Of a DNA stretch of 64,000 nucleotides, positions 38,401-47,619 are shown piece after piece (position 1 is the stretch's first letter; the number at the start of each line of letters is the position of its first letter). Under the pieces are notes generated by a model, which worked only from the letters and a program-made list of their open reading frames with translations, did no database searches and was not told where the DNA came from. Location: positions 806,001 to 870,000 of the forward strand of contig CAXHSH010000416.1 in assembly GCA_964019135.1 (NCBI GenBank), given 5' to 3'. The stretch is from Arenicola marina. Its lineage: Eukaryota > Annelida > Polychaeta > Arenicolidae. Both the position numbers and the translations under genes were made by a program.

Positions 38401-41400
38401 CAGCGAGTGCACTCTTGGAATTAAAATTACCATTGGGCTTGACTGATATGGGGTTTGTATACATGAAATACATGCACATAACGCTGTGGGAAGTTATGTA
38501 TACATATAAAGGACCTGACTTGCCTTACATCCTTATATACACGTTTCCGAAATATTAGGAATGACCCTTATGCTTTGACTGCGTGCGCATCTAAGACCTA
38601 CTGACCAATGCCGCATATGTTGTGATTTCACATCTATGCCATAGCTTTGCCCTGTAACTAACGACCAATGAATGGTGGTGGTTTCAGATGCTTAAGGAGG
38701 TCATTTCCGTCGAAATTCCAAACCGACTCGGCCCAGACCCAGTCGGTGACAGGCCGTGTCGGGGTCCAAATGAAGAGGTTAGTATTGATGTAGTCAAGGG
38801 GGCCTACCGATAGCTCTCTTAGAGCTGACTGTAAAATTATATGAACTTTGCATGTTGAAATGGGATATCCTTTTGTATGTGACCCGTGCATTTGTTGATC
38901 TCAGCGAGTGCCATCTTGGAATTAAAATTACCATTGGGCTTGACTGATATGGGGTTTGTATACATGAAGTACATGCACATAACGCTGTGGGAAGTTATGT
39001 ATACATATGAAGGACCTGACTTGCCTTACATCCTTATATACACGTTTCCGAAATACTAGGAATGACCCTCATGCTTTGACTGCGTGTGCATCTAAGACCT
39101 ACTGATCAATGCCGCAGATGCCTATTCTAATGGGCTATTGTTGAGCTACTGCGGTGGCGGGAGGGGGGGGGGGGGTACGCATTTATTGAATACATTGCAT
39201 AGAGTACCGTTCTTTATGTCAGGATAAATAACACACACTGGTACTGAGTTTAAACTCATTGTGTATATTAACTATCCAGGGAAAGTCATTGGATCCCGAA
39301 ACAGGCTTATTTGTGACGGATGACAGCAACACTTGGTCTAAGGTGAGCGGCAAGCTTCTTTTGAATTGACTCTAGAAAATGACATTATGAAAGTGCATAA
39401 AGCGTTTTTTCCCAGTGCCGAGTCAATAGGAATTGATAAGGGGTTAAAAGTTTGGACTGGCTACCTCTTCCTTGCACTGTTTGTACTCTCTGACCAGAGA
39501 AAACATTTAATGGGACATTGGAGCATATTACTTGATGGAACAGGGGAAGTAAGCGATATAGGCGTGATTGATGGCTTATAATGCCCAGATATTTCTCATC
39601 TGTGGTAATCATGCTATGCTTTACTGATGACAGGAGTCTAATGGCGAGATGAGCGACTCGTCCGATCTGCGACTCATGCATCAGAAGCGATTCCGAGGTG
39701 ATTAGTCATTACAAATGAATATGATAGGTACCGTTGAGTGAGGCGCATTAATGTAAATCACGTGACATATTGGTAGTCTGTCCTGGTTCTATATATACAT
39801 TGTTACCCTTTGTTGTCCCGTGATGCGTGAAACATCTTTTTATTTGTGTGATGAACATAATGCTTGGCCTACCAGAGTACAAATAATTGCATCATCGAAC
39901 TTCGAACTGTATATATTTCAAACTATTTGTTTGTGTGACTTATCGAAACGTCCATTTCAGCTTCAGGTCAAAGAGCAGTGCGGGATAGCAACGGAAAACG
40001 AGTGTGCAATAAAGCTCTATGCTGCCTCTTTTGCAAGAAGATGTATCGGCATAGAATATCAGAACATCTGGAAAAAGCCCATGGTGATGAAGCAAGTGTT
40101 GCAATGGCCTTAGCTCTTCCCCGCAAAAGCCGCGAGAGAAAACTTGCTTTCCAGAAGATTAACTACAAGGGTAATTTTGCCAACAACGTCAATGTCCTAA
40201 ATGGCGAACCAGGCAAAATTATAGTCGTCCGAAGGTCAAGCAAGTCGGCGGACTATAAAGGACAATATCTGCCGTGCCCAGCATGCCTGGGATTCTTCAT
40301 GAGTACAGAGTTGTGGCGGCATTACAAGACATGTCCATGTAAAGATTTAGGACGAAACGATGACCACACCGGTGGTGCAGGCATACAAGCTCAAGCTCAA
40401 ATATTGTTGGAATCTGCCGTTCTACCTGAGACTAATTCAGATAAAACGGAACTGAAGCCTTTATTGCAAAACATGCACAAAGATGAAGTCTTCCTCGGCC
40501 TTGAGAATGATATCCTGATACTGCGTTTCGGCCTAGTTCTGTTGAAGAAACTTGGAATGCAGCGAAAGAATGATGTTGCTCAAAGAATGCGTCAGCTAAG
40601 TCGGCTGAAACTGCAACTGGGAGCGAGTCAACTTGACGATGTCATAAGTGGTTCTAAATACGATGCTGTCGTTGAAGCTACCAAGAAGTTGTGCAACTTC
40701 AAGTCGTCACCCGATGATATATCTGTATTTGAGCGCCCTGCCCTGGCTTTACGGCTAGGACACAATTTAAAGAAAGTTGGTCAGGTCAAGTATGGTATGT
40801 GCTTGCGGTCAGATGATGACGTTGGACTACGACGATCAGAGACTTTCATGACATTGCTCAAACAGGAATGGGCCGACCAGATTAGTTCAATAGCGCTTGC
40901 CAGCCTGGCCACTAACAAATTTAACAAACCACAATTACTCCCAATCACAGACGATCTGAAGAAACTGAAAACCTATGTGGATACTGAAATCAATCGCCTG
41001 ACACCCTTACTGGATCGTGAACCGGCGACTAGCACATGGCGATCACTATGTGAAGTGGTTATGGCAAAAACAGTGTTGTTTAACAAACGGCGTGGCGGAG
41101 AAGTCCAACAGATACGCGTCGATGCCTTCACGTCAAGAGTGAAACACAAGGAACACATGAATCAAGAGATTTTGGATTCCATGACGGATCTTGAAAAAAC
41201 TTTGATTGACAGGTAAGGTCCATATGCACGAAATGATAGTGAAATGTTACACTCATCACTAAGACACATTTTAATGTTTTGGTTTTATCAACATTACATA
41301 CATGAGTAGTGGTATCTGGGACTTGGGTTGTATATTCAGGAGGCGTTAACGAGGTATGTTCATATCGCGTCGATTTGAAGAAGGAAGATTAGAAGTGGGC

Positions 41401-44400
41401 TTTGCCCCTGTGAAAACGCTCTACTCTTTTTTTATTCTCGAGACATACAGACGCGGAAACATCGATGCGTGAAAACTAACCAACGAGTCGTTAGACTTCC
41501 TCAATAAGCTATGCTATTAGGACGGCCGTCGCTTTGGGTAGGCCTCTACGGCTTTAGCAAAGATACATTTAGCCGCAACCATTTTGTATGTGCTTCATAT
41601 ATTGTATGTGGGAGATCAAAATCGCCCTCGCATTCTCGCGTTCTCGCCCCTGTGATTTCGCATTCTCGCGATCTCGCTCTCGCTGTATCGCAATTTCACT
41701 CTCGCTGTGTCGCCCTCGCGATCTCACCCTCGCGATCTCGATTAAGCGCAGCGCACAGAGCCATAGTCCAGCGCCCAGAGCTATAGCCAGGTGCCCAGAC
41801 CTATAACCCGGAGCCCGGACCCATAGCTCGGAGCCAGGAACCACGGTTTGGAACCAGTATCCATAAACCGGCGTCGGGAAGCGAGATAGCGAGTTTCACA
41901 AATATGCCACTATACAAACGTGTACATCAGACAGTTCAAAATATTCACCAGGTAGCGATATTTTTCGAACATCCCTATATTTGAGCCTTGCCCGCGGCGA
42001 CTGTCGCATAACCTGTTTAAGGAGTGTATACGGGAATAAACGTCTATTGGCCTGCATAACCTTATTACATGTCTTGTTACAAATGACTGTTTGAATACGA
42101 GATAATTAACCTCATGCATGTGGATCCGGTTAAACTACGTGAGGATTGATTTCGCACTGTTTTGTATTCTTCTATGACTTCTTTAAGAGACTTTTGTTTC
42201 AGGCTGGAACTGGTGGAAGTCAGAGGGAAAAAGAATAAAAATGTACCAACTCTTCTGACACAAGACATGGTGCGCGCAATGGAAGTCTTGGTAAATCATA
42301 GGACAGAATGCGGAATACGTGATGGCAATAAGTATCTCTTTGCCAGTCAAGGCGATGGTCAGCTACAAATGTGGAAGACACTGAATGCCGTTGCAACGGA
42401 AGCCGGATGCACACACCCAGAGCATATTTCGTCTTCGAGATTGAGGAAGTATATTGCCACGGTTGCCCAGGTAGGCTTATATCTAATAATCTATATCTTA
42501 TAAACGATGATACTGATAATTAAGCTTGTGAAATCTGTTCATTATATGAGACTTTATCAGTGTTCTGCTGCACTTAATATCTTTCACGACTTGTCTAATA
42601 ATTCCTCACTCCATCCTTGATTGACTGCTTCTTTTATGACTTTTATTTAACATGACGAAATATACATAGCTGTTTTGCGACTTTAATATTAAACGCACGG
42701 CCAATTTCCTATACCAATTCGGGTCTCTCCTCCATTTAGATCTTAGATTTAGACAATTCAGAGTTGTCATGGCTGGCGAACCACTTGGCGCACGACCTGA
42801 GGACGCACGAAGACTTCTATTGGAAACATGATTCCACTCTTGAACTGGCCAAAGTTAGCAAACTACTGCTGCTTGCCGAAGCCGGCAACGTATCACGATT
42901 TGCTGGGAAGAAACTGAAAGAGATAGGACTTGATGGTAAATTCAAAGATGCCTGGGAAAAGCAACAAAGGCATGCATACATGGCATACATGGCTAATTTC
43001 AGAGGAAGAATACCAGCGTGCATTTGCTCATGCTGCAGGATTGCATACGTGGAGTTTTCCTAGCGTGTTGTAATGTGCTCCTTTACTTATTCAACGTCAC
43101 TTTCTAGTTAATGACTGAATATATAGGTAAACTAATGGACCTTTATGCAAACATCAGAACTCTTTTTATTTATTAGCGACTTGTATTTCTTTTTTTAGAC
43201 ATCGGACTTACGGAGGATAGCAACGTAAACGACCAAGATCTTCACATGGAAGATTTTATTGATCAGGAATTGGCAGGTACTATGATTTGTTTTTCTATAT
43301 TAATAACGCATCGGTTTCTTATAGCACCGAAGTCCTCATGTCTCTATTTCCTACGGTATGGATGTAAAAGTTTGTTTTCTATACACTGGTGATACTAGTT
43401 TACTGTACTGATAGTATTATAATGATCCAATCTTGATGATCTTTTCTGCTGACACATAATCATTACTTGTATGGTGAAATGCCTGCCAGGTAAGTTAAAA
43501 CTGAATTGTGAGGTTTTGCTGCAACCAAAATTGGTTGATTGTTCAGCTAGGACATTCCTGTCTGCTTCACCCTAAGATAGTTAAAATACTAGTGCAGGTG
43601 ATGTTTTATAAGAAGAAAGTGTTTGTGACTAAATGGGGTAGTATTGACAAAAGCATGGTCACGTTATTTGGCAGAAAACGCTGTGCTTGATACAGACGAA
43701 GTCCGACGTCCAAACACCAGCGACAAAGGTTAGTGCCCCTCACTGACATGCTATGCGTCATGCGTCAGTAATGATTGGTCAACTATTAGTAATAACATAT
43801 TTAGGCAAAGATTATATATATGATATGTGTATGTAGTCGGAAAGCCTAAAAATACAGACCACCGTCTCTTTTTCGCTTAATGGCAATTTGTTGTATCCGG
43901 ATTATACGTGGGCACTATTATGTATTGGTTTGCGTGCAATACCTATATGTTTGTCGTGTGCTATGCGTAGATAGTGTCCTTGGCGTACTTGAAGCCCTCC
44001 CGCTCCTCAGTCCTTTGTGAATGGTGAAACGATTATTTGGAGTTTAATTACGTTTAATTATGGCACTCTCATGGTGAAGCTCATGCAAATATTGGATTGT
44101 ATAATGGCCGTCATTAATGAATTGTATTGCAGAAGTTGTTCCACGTGTTCGAACTAGTCTTCAGCGTCCCAGATCCGTCATGGTGGAAAATAGCAGTGAA
44201 GAAGGTTCGTGTAATATCGGAGACCGCCCGCTCATTTCATGCTTATTTCAACAGGCATCCATACGTTCTCCCATTTTTGTCTATGCAATATTAATTTACA
44301 TGGAAAATAACTTCCCAAAATTTCTCTGCAAGGACATTTTGATTATATTATATTAACAATAGCTCTCCTGTCTCTGGTGGCACATTTCATGATATGCAGC

Positions 44401-47075
44401 CAGGTTTCTGTCGAAACAACTGCCATTATCGATGGTCTCTACCTTCCCAGGCGACATAATGCTTCGCTAATCACAGAAGGTTTTATCGTTACCGCATCAA
44501 TTAACGTTGGCGAGATTAGTACAATCATGGATACCACTCTTATATTCTATGATGGTATTGCAGAAGTTGTTCCACGTGTGCGAACGTTCCACGTGTGCGA
44601 ACTAGTCGTCAACGCCCCAGACCGGTCATGGAAAGTAGCAGTGAAGAAGGTTCGTGTAATATGGGAGACCGCCCGCTCAAACCTTGTTCATTTCGATAGG
44701 CATGCATACGTTCTGACAATGTGTTTCTGTGGCCTTTCTTTCGGTGTCCTTTGTTGTGGAATGCTGAATCCTATTTTGAACTAGTGATGCGTCATGGATA
44801 AAACGGTCAATTGTTCTCCATGTTTTTTTAGAAGGGGTTTCCCCCGAGACCATGCGTCGCCCTACTAAAACCCGCAAGCTTGACACAACAGTCAGTAGCA
44901 GCGAAGAAGGTTCGTGTCCAATCCAAGTTTGCTATCATCTCTACTTTTTCAAGCAGTAGGTACAACAGTGTGCCATCATTTTTAACATGTTCAGTGGTAG
45001 GTCCGATGGTATGCCAACATTTCTAACGTGTACAGAGGAAGGCCAGTTTGTGTGCCATCATTTCTAACATGTACAGAGGAAGGCCAGATAGTGTGCCATC
45101 ATTTCTAACACGTTCAGTGGTAGGTGCGATAGTTGGCCATCATTTCTAACATGTTCAGTGGTAGGTCCGCTGGTATGCCAGCATTTCTAACATGTACAGA
45201 GGAAGGCCAGTTAGTGTGCCATCATTTCTAACACGTTCAGTGGTAGGCCCGTTAGTGTGCCATCATTTCTAACATGTTCAGTGGTAGGCCCGATAGTGTG
45301 CCATCATTTCTTACATGTTCAGTGTTAATTATCATAGTGCACCATCATTTATATCAGTTTCCGTGTCAGGGCCGGTAATGGGGCATCATTTCTAACACGT
45401 TCAGTGGTAGGTGCGATAGTTGGCTATCATTTCTAACATGTTGAGTGGTAGGCCCGATAGTGTACGTGCCATCATTTCTAACATGTTCAGTGGTAGGCCC
45501 GATAGTGTGCCATCATTTCTTACAGATTCAGTGCTAAGTCCGATGGTGTGCCATCATTTCTTACATGGTAGACATGCATAGGTTCTGACAATGTGTTTTT
45601 GTGGCCTTTCTTTGTGTGTCATTTGTTGTGAAATGCTGAATCCTATATTGAACTAGTGTTGGGTCATGGATAAAATGGTCAATTGTTCTCCATGTTTTTA
45701 GAAGGCGTTTCCCGCGAGACCATGCGTCGCCCTGCTAAAACTCGCAAGCTTGACACAACAGAAAGTAGCAGCGAAGAAGGTTCGTGTCCAATCCAAGTTT
45801 GCTATCATCTCTACTATTTTCAGCAGTAGGTGCAATAGTGTGCCATCATTTTTAACATGTTCAGTATTAAGTATCGTAGTGCACCATCGTTTGTGTCAGT
45901 TGCAGTATCAGGGCTGTTAATGGGACATCATTTATTACATGTTCAGTGTTAGGTCCGATGGTGTGCCATCATTTCTTGCATGTTCGGCGTTAGGTCCGAT
46001 GGTGTGCCATCATTTCTTTCATCCTCAGTGGTAGGCCCGATAGTGTGCCATCATTTCTTTTGTGTTCAGTGGAAGGTCCGATAGCCATTAGTGTGCCATC
46101 ATGTATTTAATGTTCAGTGGTAGGTTTGATGGCGTGCCATCATTTCTAACATGTTCAGTGGTAGGTCCGATGGTGTGCTAGCATTTCTAACATGTACAGA
46201 GGAAGGCCCGATAGTGTGCCATCATATTTTACATGTGGAGAAGAAGGCCCGATGGTGTGCCATCATTTTTAATAGGCTCATTGGTACGTTCGACAGTGTG
46301 CCATCATGTTGAGTGGTAGATCTAATAGTGTGCAATCAATGCTGACATTTTCAACGCGAATCACTGATGTGCAGACAATAACGACTTCGGAACTCTCTAC
46401 AGATCAGTCGGTAGTCGATTTCTCAGAAATCGGATCTAAAGCTCGGTATCGAGAGATTGTTCCCCTGATCGTTATTAAATAGTATAATAGTTTTTATGAT
46501 TACATTTTGAACAGGGATGGCCGGAGGCATCAATTCACCTCGTAAGTTCTAGGTCCTTGTTGTTGCCTTGCTAAGCTACTTGAATTTAAGCTTATAAATA
46601 ATGCAGTTATTTTGTTTTGGACAGAGATGAACACGTATTGGAAGGGCACAAAACAACGTCGAAAATACAGTAAGTACTTATCTAACATATGTATGTTTTG
46701 CTTACAGTGTACCATACATAACTTTTCTCCTGCGAGTTAACTACGCAATTTCCCTGTTGTTTTATTTCCAATTATCCTAGAACTATTCTATACAGTACCA
46801 TTTCCTCGTTGCCATGTGCTGTATGATAATTTACAAAATACAATTATATATCTCGCACGTTGATAATGTGGGTCTCTTCGACAGATAAAAAACGCAGATG
46901 GACAAAGGAAGAAAATGCCGTCCTCCTCTCGACGTTTGAAACACACATAAGACGCAAGGTCATGCCTTCTGGTCTGCAGATTCAAAACGTAATTAAGACT
47001 AGTTTAAAGGAAAGAACAGTTCCCGTTGTTAGGGCTAAGTTAAACAACATTATCTTGGGCAAGTCTCGAATCTAA
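26416..47075 (+). CDS. KMT5A-like SET, zinc-finger and tyrosine-recombinase fusion gene
   Basis: Gene model assembled from splice sites with matching phase. Exons: 26416-26427, 26800-26887, 27262-27415, 27949-28132, 28301-28331, 28709-28747, 29075-29103, 29273-29350, 29949-30032, the 90-bp exon array (30410-38777), 39280-39342, 39634-39697, 39961-41212, 42203-42470, 42740-42935, 43199-43276, 43675-43728, 44133-44204, 44832-44909, 45702-45779, 46515-46541, 46625-46669 and 46885-47075 (stop). With all 17 array exons and without the frame-breaking 44564-44649 exon it encodes about 1564 residues; without the array, about 1054. The start ATG has A at -3 and an in-frame TGA just upstream. Domain order is SET, acidic linker, repeat, two zinc fingers, tyrosine recombinase, acidic linker, Myb/SANT-like. 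Similar multi-copy proteins occur in fish (from memory). Function is unknown; a chromatin-linked role is inferred. Confidence 0.75.
26800..28132 (+). CDS. SET domain exons (histone-lysine methyltransferase-like)
   Basis: Three exons (26800-26887, 27262-27415, 27949-28132) give a SET domain closest to KMT5A (SET8/PR-Set7). The order is FKGCGVFTTKSFARGDFLLF (KMT5A has a KGKGV..TK.F.RGDF pattern), FLYFIKLG, CVDATSSSGFGRLVNDS and ELVYNYG. The residues that bind S-adenosylmethionine and shape the active site in KMT5A are the NHS and ELxYDYG motifs. Here they read NDS and ELVYNYG, so the histidine is Asp and the tyrosine after Y-x is kept. Activity is therefore uncertain. KMT5A proper methylates H4K20. 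Confidence 0.85.
28301..30032 (+). CDS. Short linker exons (acidic)
   Basis: Five small exons (28301-28331, 28709-28747, 29075-29103, 29273-29350, 29949-30032) link SET to the repeat array. Phases run 0-1, 1-1, 1-0, 0-0, 0-0 without a break. Content includes DSTEDDALRE, EFLEWESDFAENKYLNDLEE and IVEDSTGESDESLNVDDVEK. It is acidic and probably disordered. The donors GTGAGT, GTAAGT and GTGACT are good. The acceptor at 29272 has a poor pyrimidine tract. Confidence 0.55.
30410..38777 (+). CDS. Array of 17 intact 90-bp phase-0 exons
   Basis: Each copy is 30 codons, follows TTTCAG (copy 34678 has GGGTCAG) and ends at GAG|GTTAGT. A branch-point-like CTAAC sits about 26 bases upstream of every acceptor I checked. 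The encoded repeat begins ML(E/K)EVI(P/S)VEIPNRLGP and ends DRPCRGPN(G/E)E: acidic, proline-rich, one cysteine per repeat, probably disordered. All 17 have no stop and no indel. The copy at 32414 is cut after about 54 bp and lacks a donor. The first intact copy spans 30410-30499 and the last 38688-38777. The exons on either side are also phase 0, so any number can be included without a frameshift. Whether they are spliced in together, alternatively or not at all is unknown. Confidence 0.7.
32414..32468 (+). pseudogene. Truncated copy of the array exon
   Basis: The exon keeps its acceptor and first 18 codons or so, then jumps at GACCC to the start of the next unit (GTGGGAAGTTATG). A 241-bp deletion removed its donor. 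Spacing to the next copy is 260 bp instead of 501. Confidence 0.8.
39280..39697 (+). CDS. Linker exons after the array
   Basis: 39280-39342 (GKSLDPETGLFVTDDSNTWS, phase 0-0) and 39634-39697 (ESNGEMSDSSDLRLMHQKRF, phase 0-1). Both have clean AG and GT sites and join in phase to the large exon at 39961. Confidence 0.6.
39961..41212 (+). CDS. Large exon: two zinc fingers and start of recombinase
   Basis: 1252-bp exon. The first finger is CLFCKKMYRHRISEHLEKAH (C2H2 style). The second, C2HC style, is around LPCPACLGFFMSTELWRHYK followed by TCPC. A helical region follows (ENDILILRFGLVLLKKLGMQ, then RLGHNLKKVG), matching the N-terminal SAM-like part of tyrosine recombinases. At 41080-41100 the first catalytic arginine box reads LFNKRRGGEVQQI. 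The donor GTAAGG at 41213 leaves two bases that join to 42203. Confidence 0.8.
41550..41890. repeat. Intronic CTCGC-rich and 21-bp-like repeats
   Basis: 41620-41740 is a run of CTCGC/TCTCGCGAT motifs. 41750-41880 is a looser repeat around GCCCAGASCYATAGCC. It lies in the intron between 41212 and 42203. A related CTCGC/GAGAACG patch lies at 25890-25990. Confidence 0.55.
42203..42935 (+). CDS. Tyrosine recombinase catalytic core exons
   Basis: Exon 42203-42470 carries the lysine box RGKKNKNVPTLL and the box-II arginine in SSSRLRKYIATVAQ. Exon 42740-42935 carries LANHLAHDLRTHEDFYW, the histidine and catalytic tyrosine box. With the arginine at 41090 this gives R-K-(S)xxR-H-Y; only the box-II histidine is replaced (serine). 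This pattern fits Crypton/phage-integrase-type YR domains, several of which are domesticated in animals (KIAA1958, QRICH1, ZMYM2-4). In active enzymes the tyrosine attacks DNA. Here activity is possible but unproven. Confidence 0.75.
43199..43728 (+). CDS. Acidic linker exons
   Basis: 43199-43276 encodes DIGLTEDSNVNDQDLHMEDF and onward. 43675-43728 encodes ENAVLDTDEVRRPNTSDK. Both are phase 1-1 and joinable. The second resembles the duplicated exons that follow (VRRP..TS). Confidence 0.55.
44133..45779 (+). CDS. Family of duplicated phase-1 exons
   Basis: Related exons at 44133-44204, 44564-44649, 44832-44909 and 45702-45779 all end in a GAAGAAG|GTTCGT-type donor and begin after a CAG or TAG with AAG. 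Content is basic then Ser/Glu-rich, such as RRPTKTRKLDTTVSSSEE. Three keep phase 1-1. The copy at 44564 holds a 17-bp direct duplication (GTTCCACGTGTGCGAAC) and a 3-bp loss, is 86 bp long and would shift the frame, so it must be skipped or is dead. The last two copies are nearly identical and sit in a larger duplicated block. Confidence 0.5.
44564..44649 (+). pseudogene. Frame-breaking duplicate exon
   Basis: A copy of exon 44133-44204 with intact-looking splice sites but 14 bp net longer. The total coding length of the gene model is divisible by three only without it. Confidence 0.55.
44940..46350. repeat. Intronic 41-bp minisatellite in two blocks
   Basis: The unit is close to GTGTGCCATCATTTCTAAC followed by ATGTTCAGTGGTAGGYCCGAT. 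Block one is 44940-45570, block two 45820-46350. The blocks are separated by a copy of the exon at 45702. Exon plus flank at 44768-44960 and 45640-45860 are similar, so a unit of about 870 bp (exon plus minisatellite) was duplicated. Confidence 0.85.
46374..46486. mobile_element. Possible small foldback element in an intron
   Basis: The arms AATAACGA and TCTCT near 46378-46400 recur inverted near 46455-46483. A centre CGATTTCTCAGAAATCG forms a perfect 7-bp stem. No target duplication was confirmed. Confidence 0.35.
46515..47075 (+). CDS. C-terminal exons with Myb/SANT-like domain
   Basis: 46515-46541 and 46625-46669 are small phase 1-1 exons (GMAGGINSP; MNTYWKGTKQRRKY). The last exon, 46885-47075, encodes KKRRWTKEENAVLLSTFETH, then a second helix with IQNVIKTS and a third, VPVVRAKLNNIILGKSRI, then TAA. 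The W-T-x-E-E start and three-helix spacing fit a Myb/SANT-like DNA-binding fold. Fish homologues of the SET/recombinase family end in a similar domain (from memory). Confidence 0.65.
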
Positions 47076-47284
47076 TTTCTAGGGGTTTACATTAGAGTGT
47101 ATCTGTTCAGAATCTCGTGTTTGCCAAGCAGTAATGGACGGTATTTAGCGGCATACTAAGGGATAGGTTATGGACCTTACTGTAATAAGTCGCTACCAAG
47201 TGGGCTTTCTCTGAAACCGTCGATCATGTAGTTTGTCTGTATACTCTAGGTGAAAGGTATGTAAGTGGGACAGTGGTTTAAAGT

Positions 47285-47610
47285 TTTAGCTTTCTGGAAG
47301 GCGTTTGACTTTGTCCCGCTTATGTCACCTTTCTGAGCATATGTGAACTGATCCATGCAATCAGAAGCCACTGTGTAAAAGTGCGAATGTAACCAATTTG
47401 GTTAAAATGTGTAAGGATTCTTCAAGGGTGCATAATAAGTCCGTTGTTCGTTATTTGCTTGAATAAATGGTGATAAAATACCGATGTTACATCTGTCTTA
47501 TGTACTTATTATCATGTCTGATAATCGCATCCAGCTTTTTGATGGGAATATTGCAATCCTGTTAGTATTGTCAATTGGCTGCAATGAAGCTGAACAAAAA
47601 TAACGATGTA
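47285..47610 (+). pseudogene. Decayed LINE reverse transcriptase relic
   Basis: FWKAFDFVPLM near 47291 matches RT motif A ([LF]xKAFDxV). The segment near 47420 reads like a decayed motif B (GFFKGA, stops, SLFA.IN). A segment near 47530-47600 resembles the post-YADD region (LQSC..., KLNKNN). Multiple stops are present. It lies just downstream of the SET/recombinase gene. Confidence 0.45.
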
Positions 47611-47619
47611 TTAAAACGT

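Larger units (their letters stand above)
30207..39117 (+). repeat. 501-bp tandem array carrying a repeated exon
   Basis: About 17.5 units of exactly 501 bp (one of 503, one cut to 260). Exon starts lie at 30410, 30911, 31412, 31913, 32414 (truncated), 32674, 33175, 33676, 34177, 34678, 35179, 35680, 36181, 36682, 37185, 37686, 38187 and 38688. Each unit holds about 411 bp of intron plus a 90-bp exon. Intron and exon parts look similarly well conserved, which means recent or homogenised duplication. Two unit classes differ just before the acceptor (ATCATTGG or ATGAATGG). It lies inside the SET/recombinase gene. Confidence 0.95.

Noticed and set aside
30380..38891. Repeated minus-strand open frames of 77-84 codons in the 501-bp array
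   Set aside because: They are antisense shadows: each covers the plus-strand exon and its flanking intron. Plus-strand splice signals, branch sites and phase agreement with neighbouring exons explain the array better.
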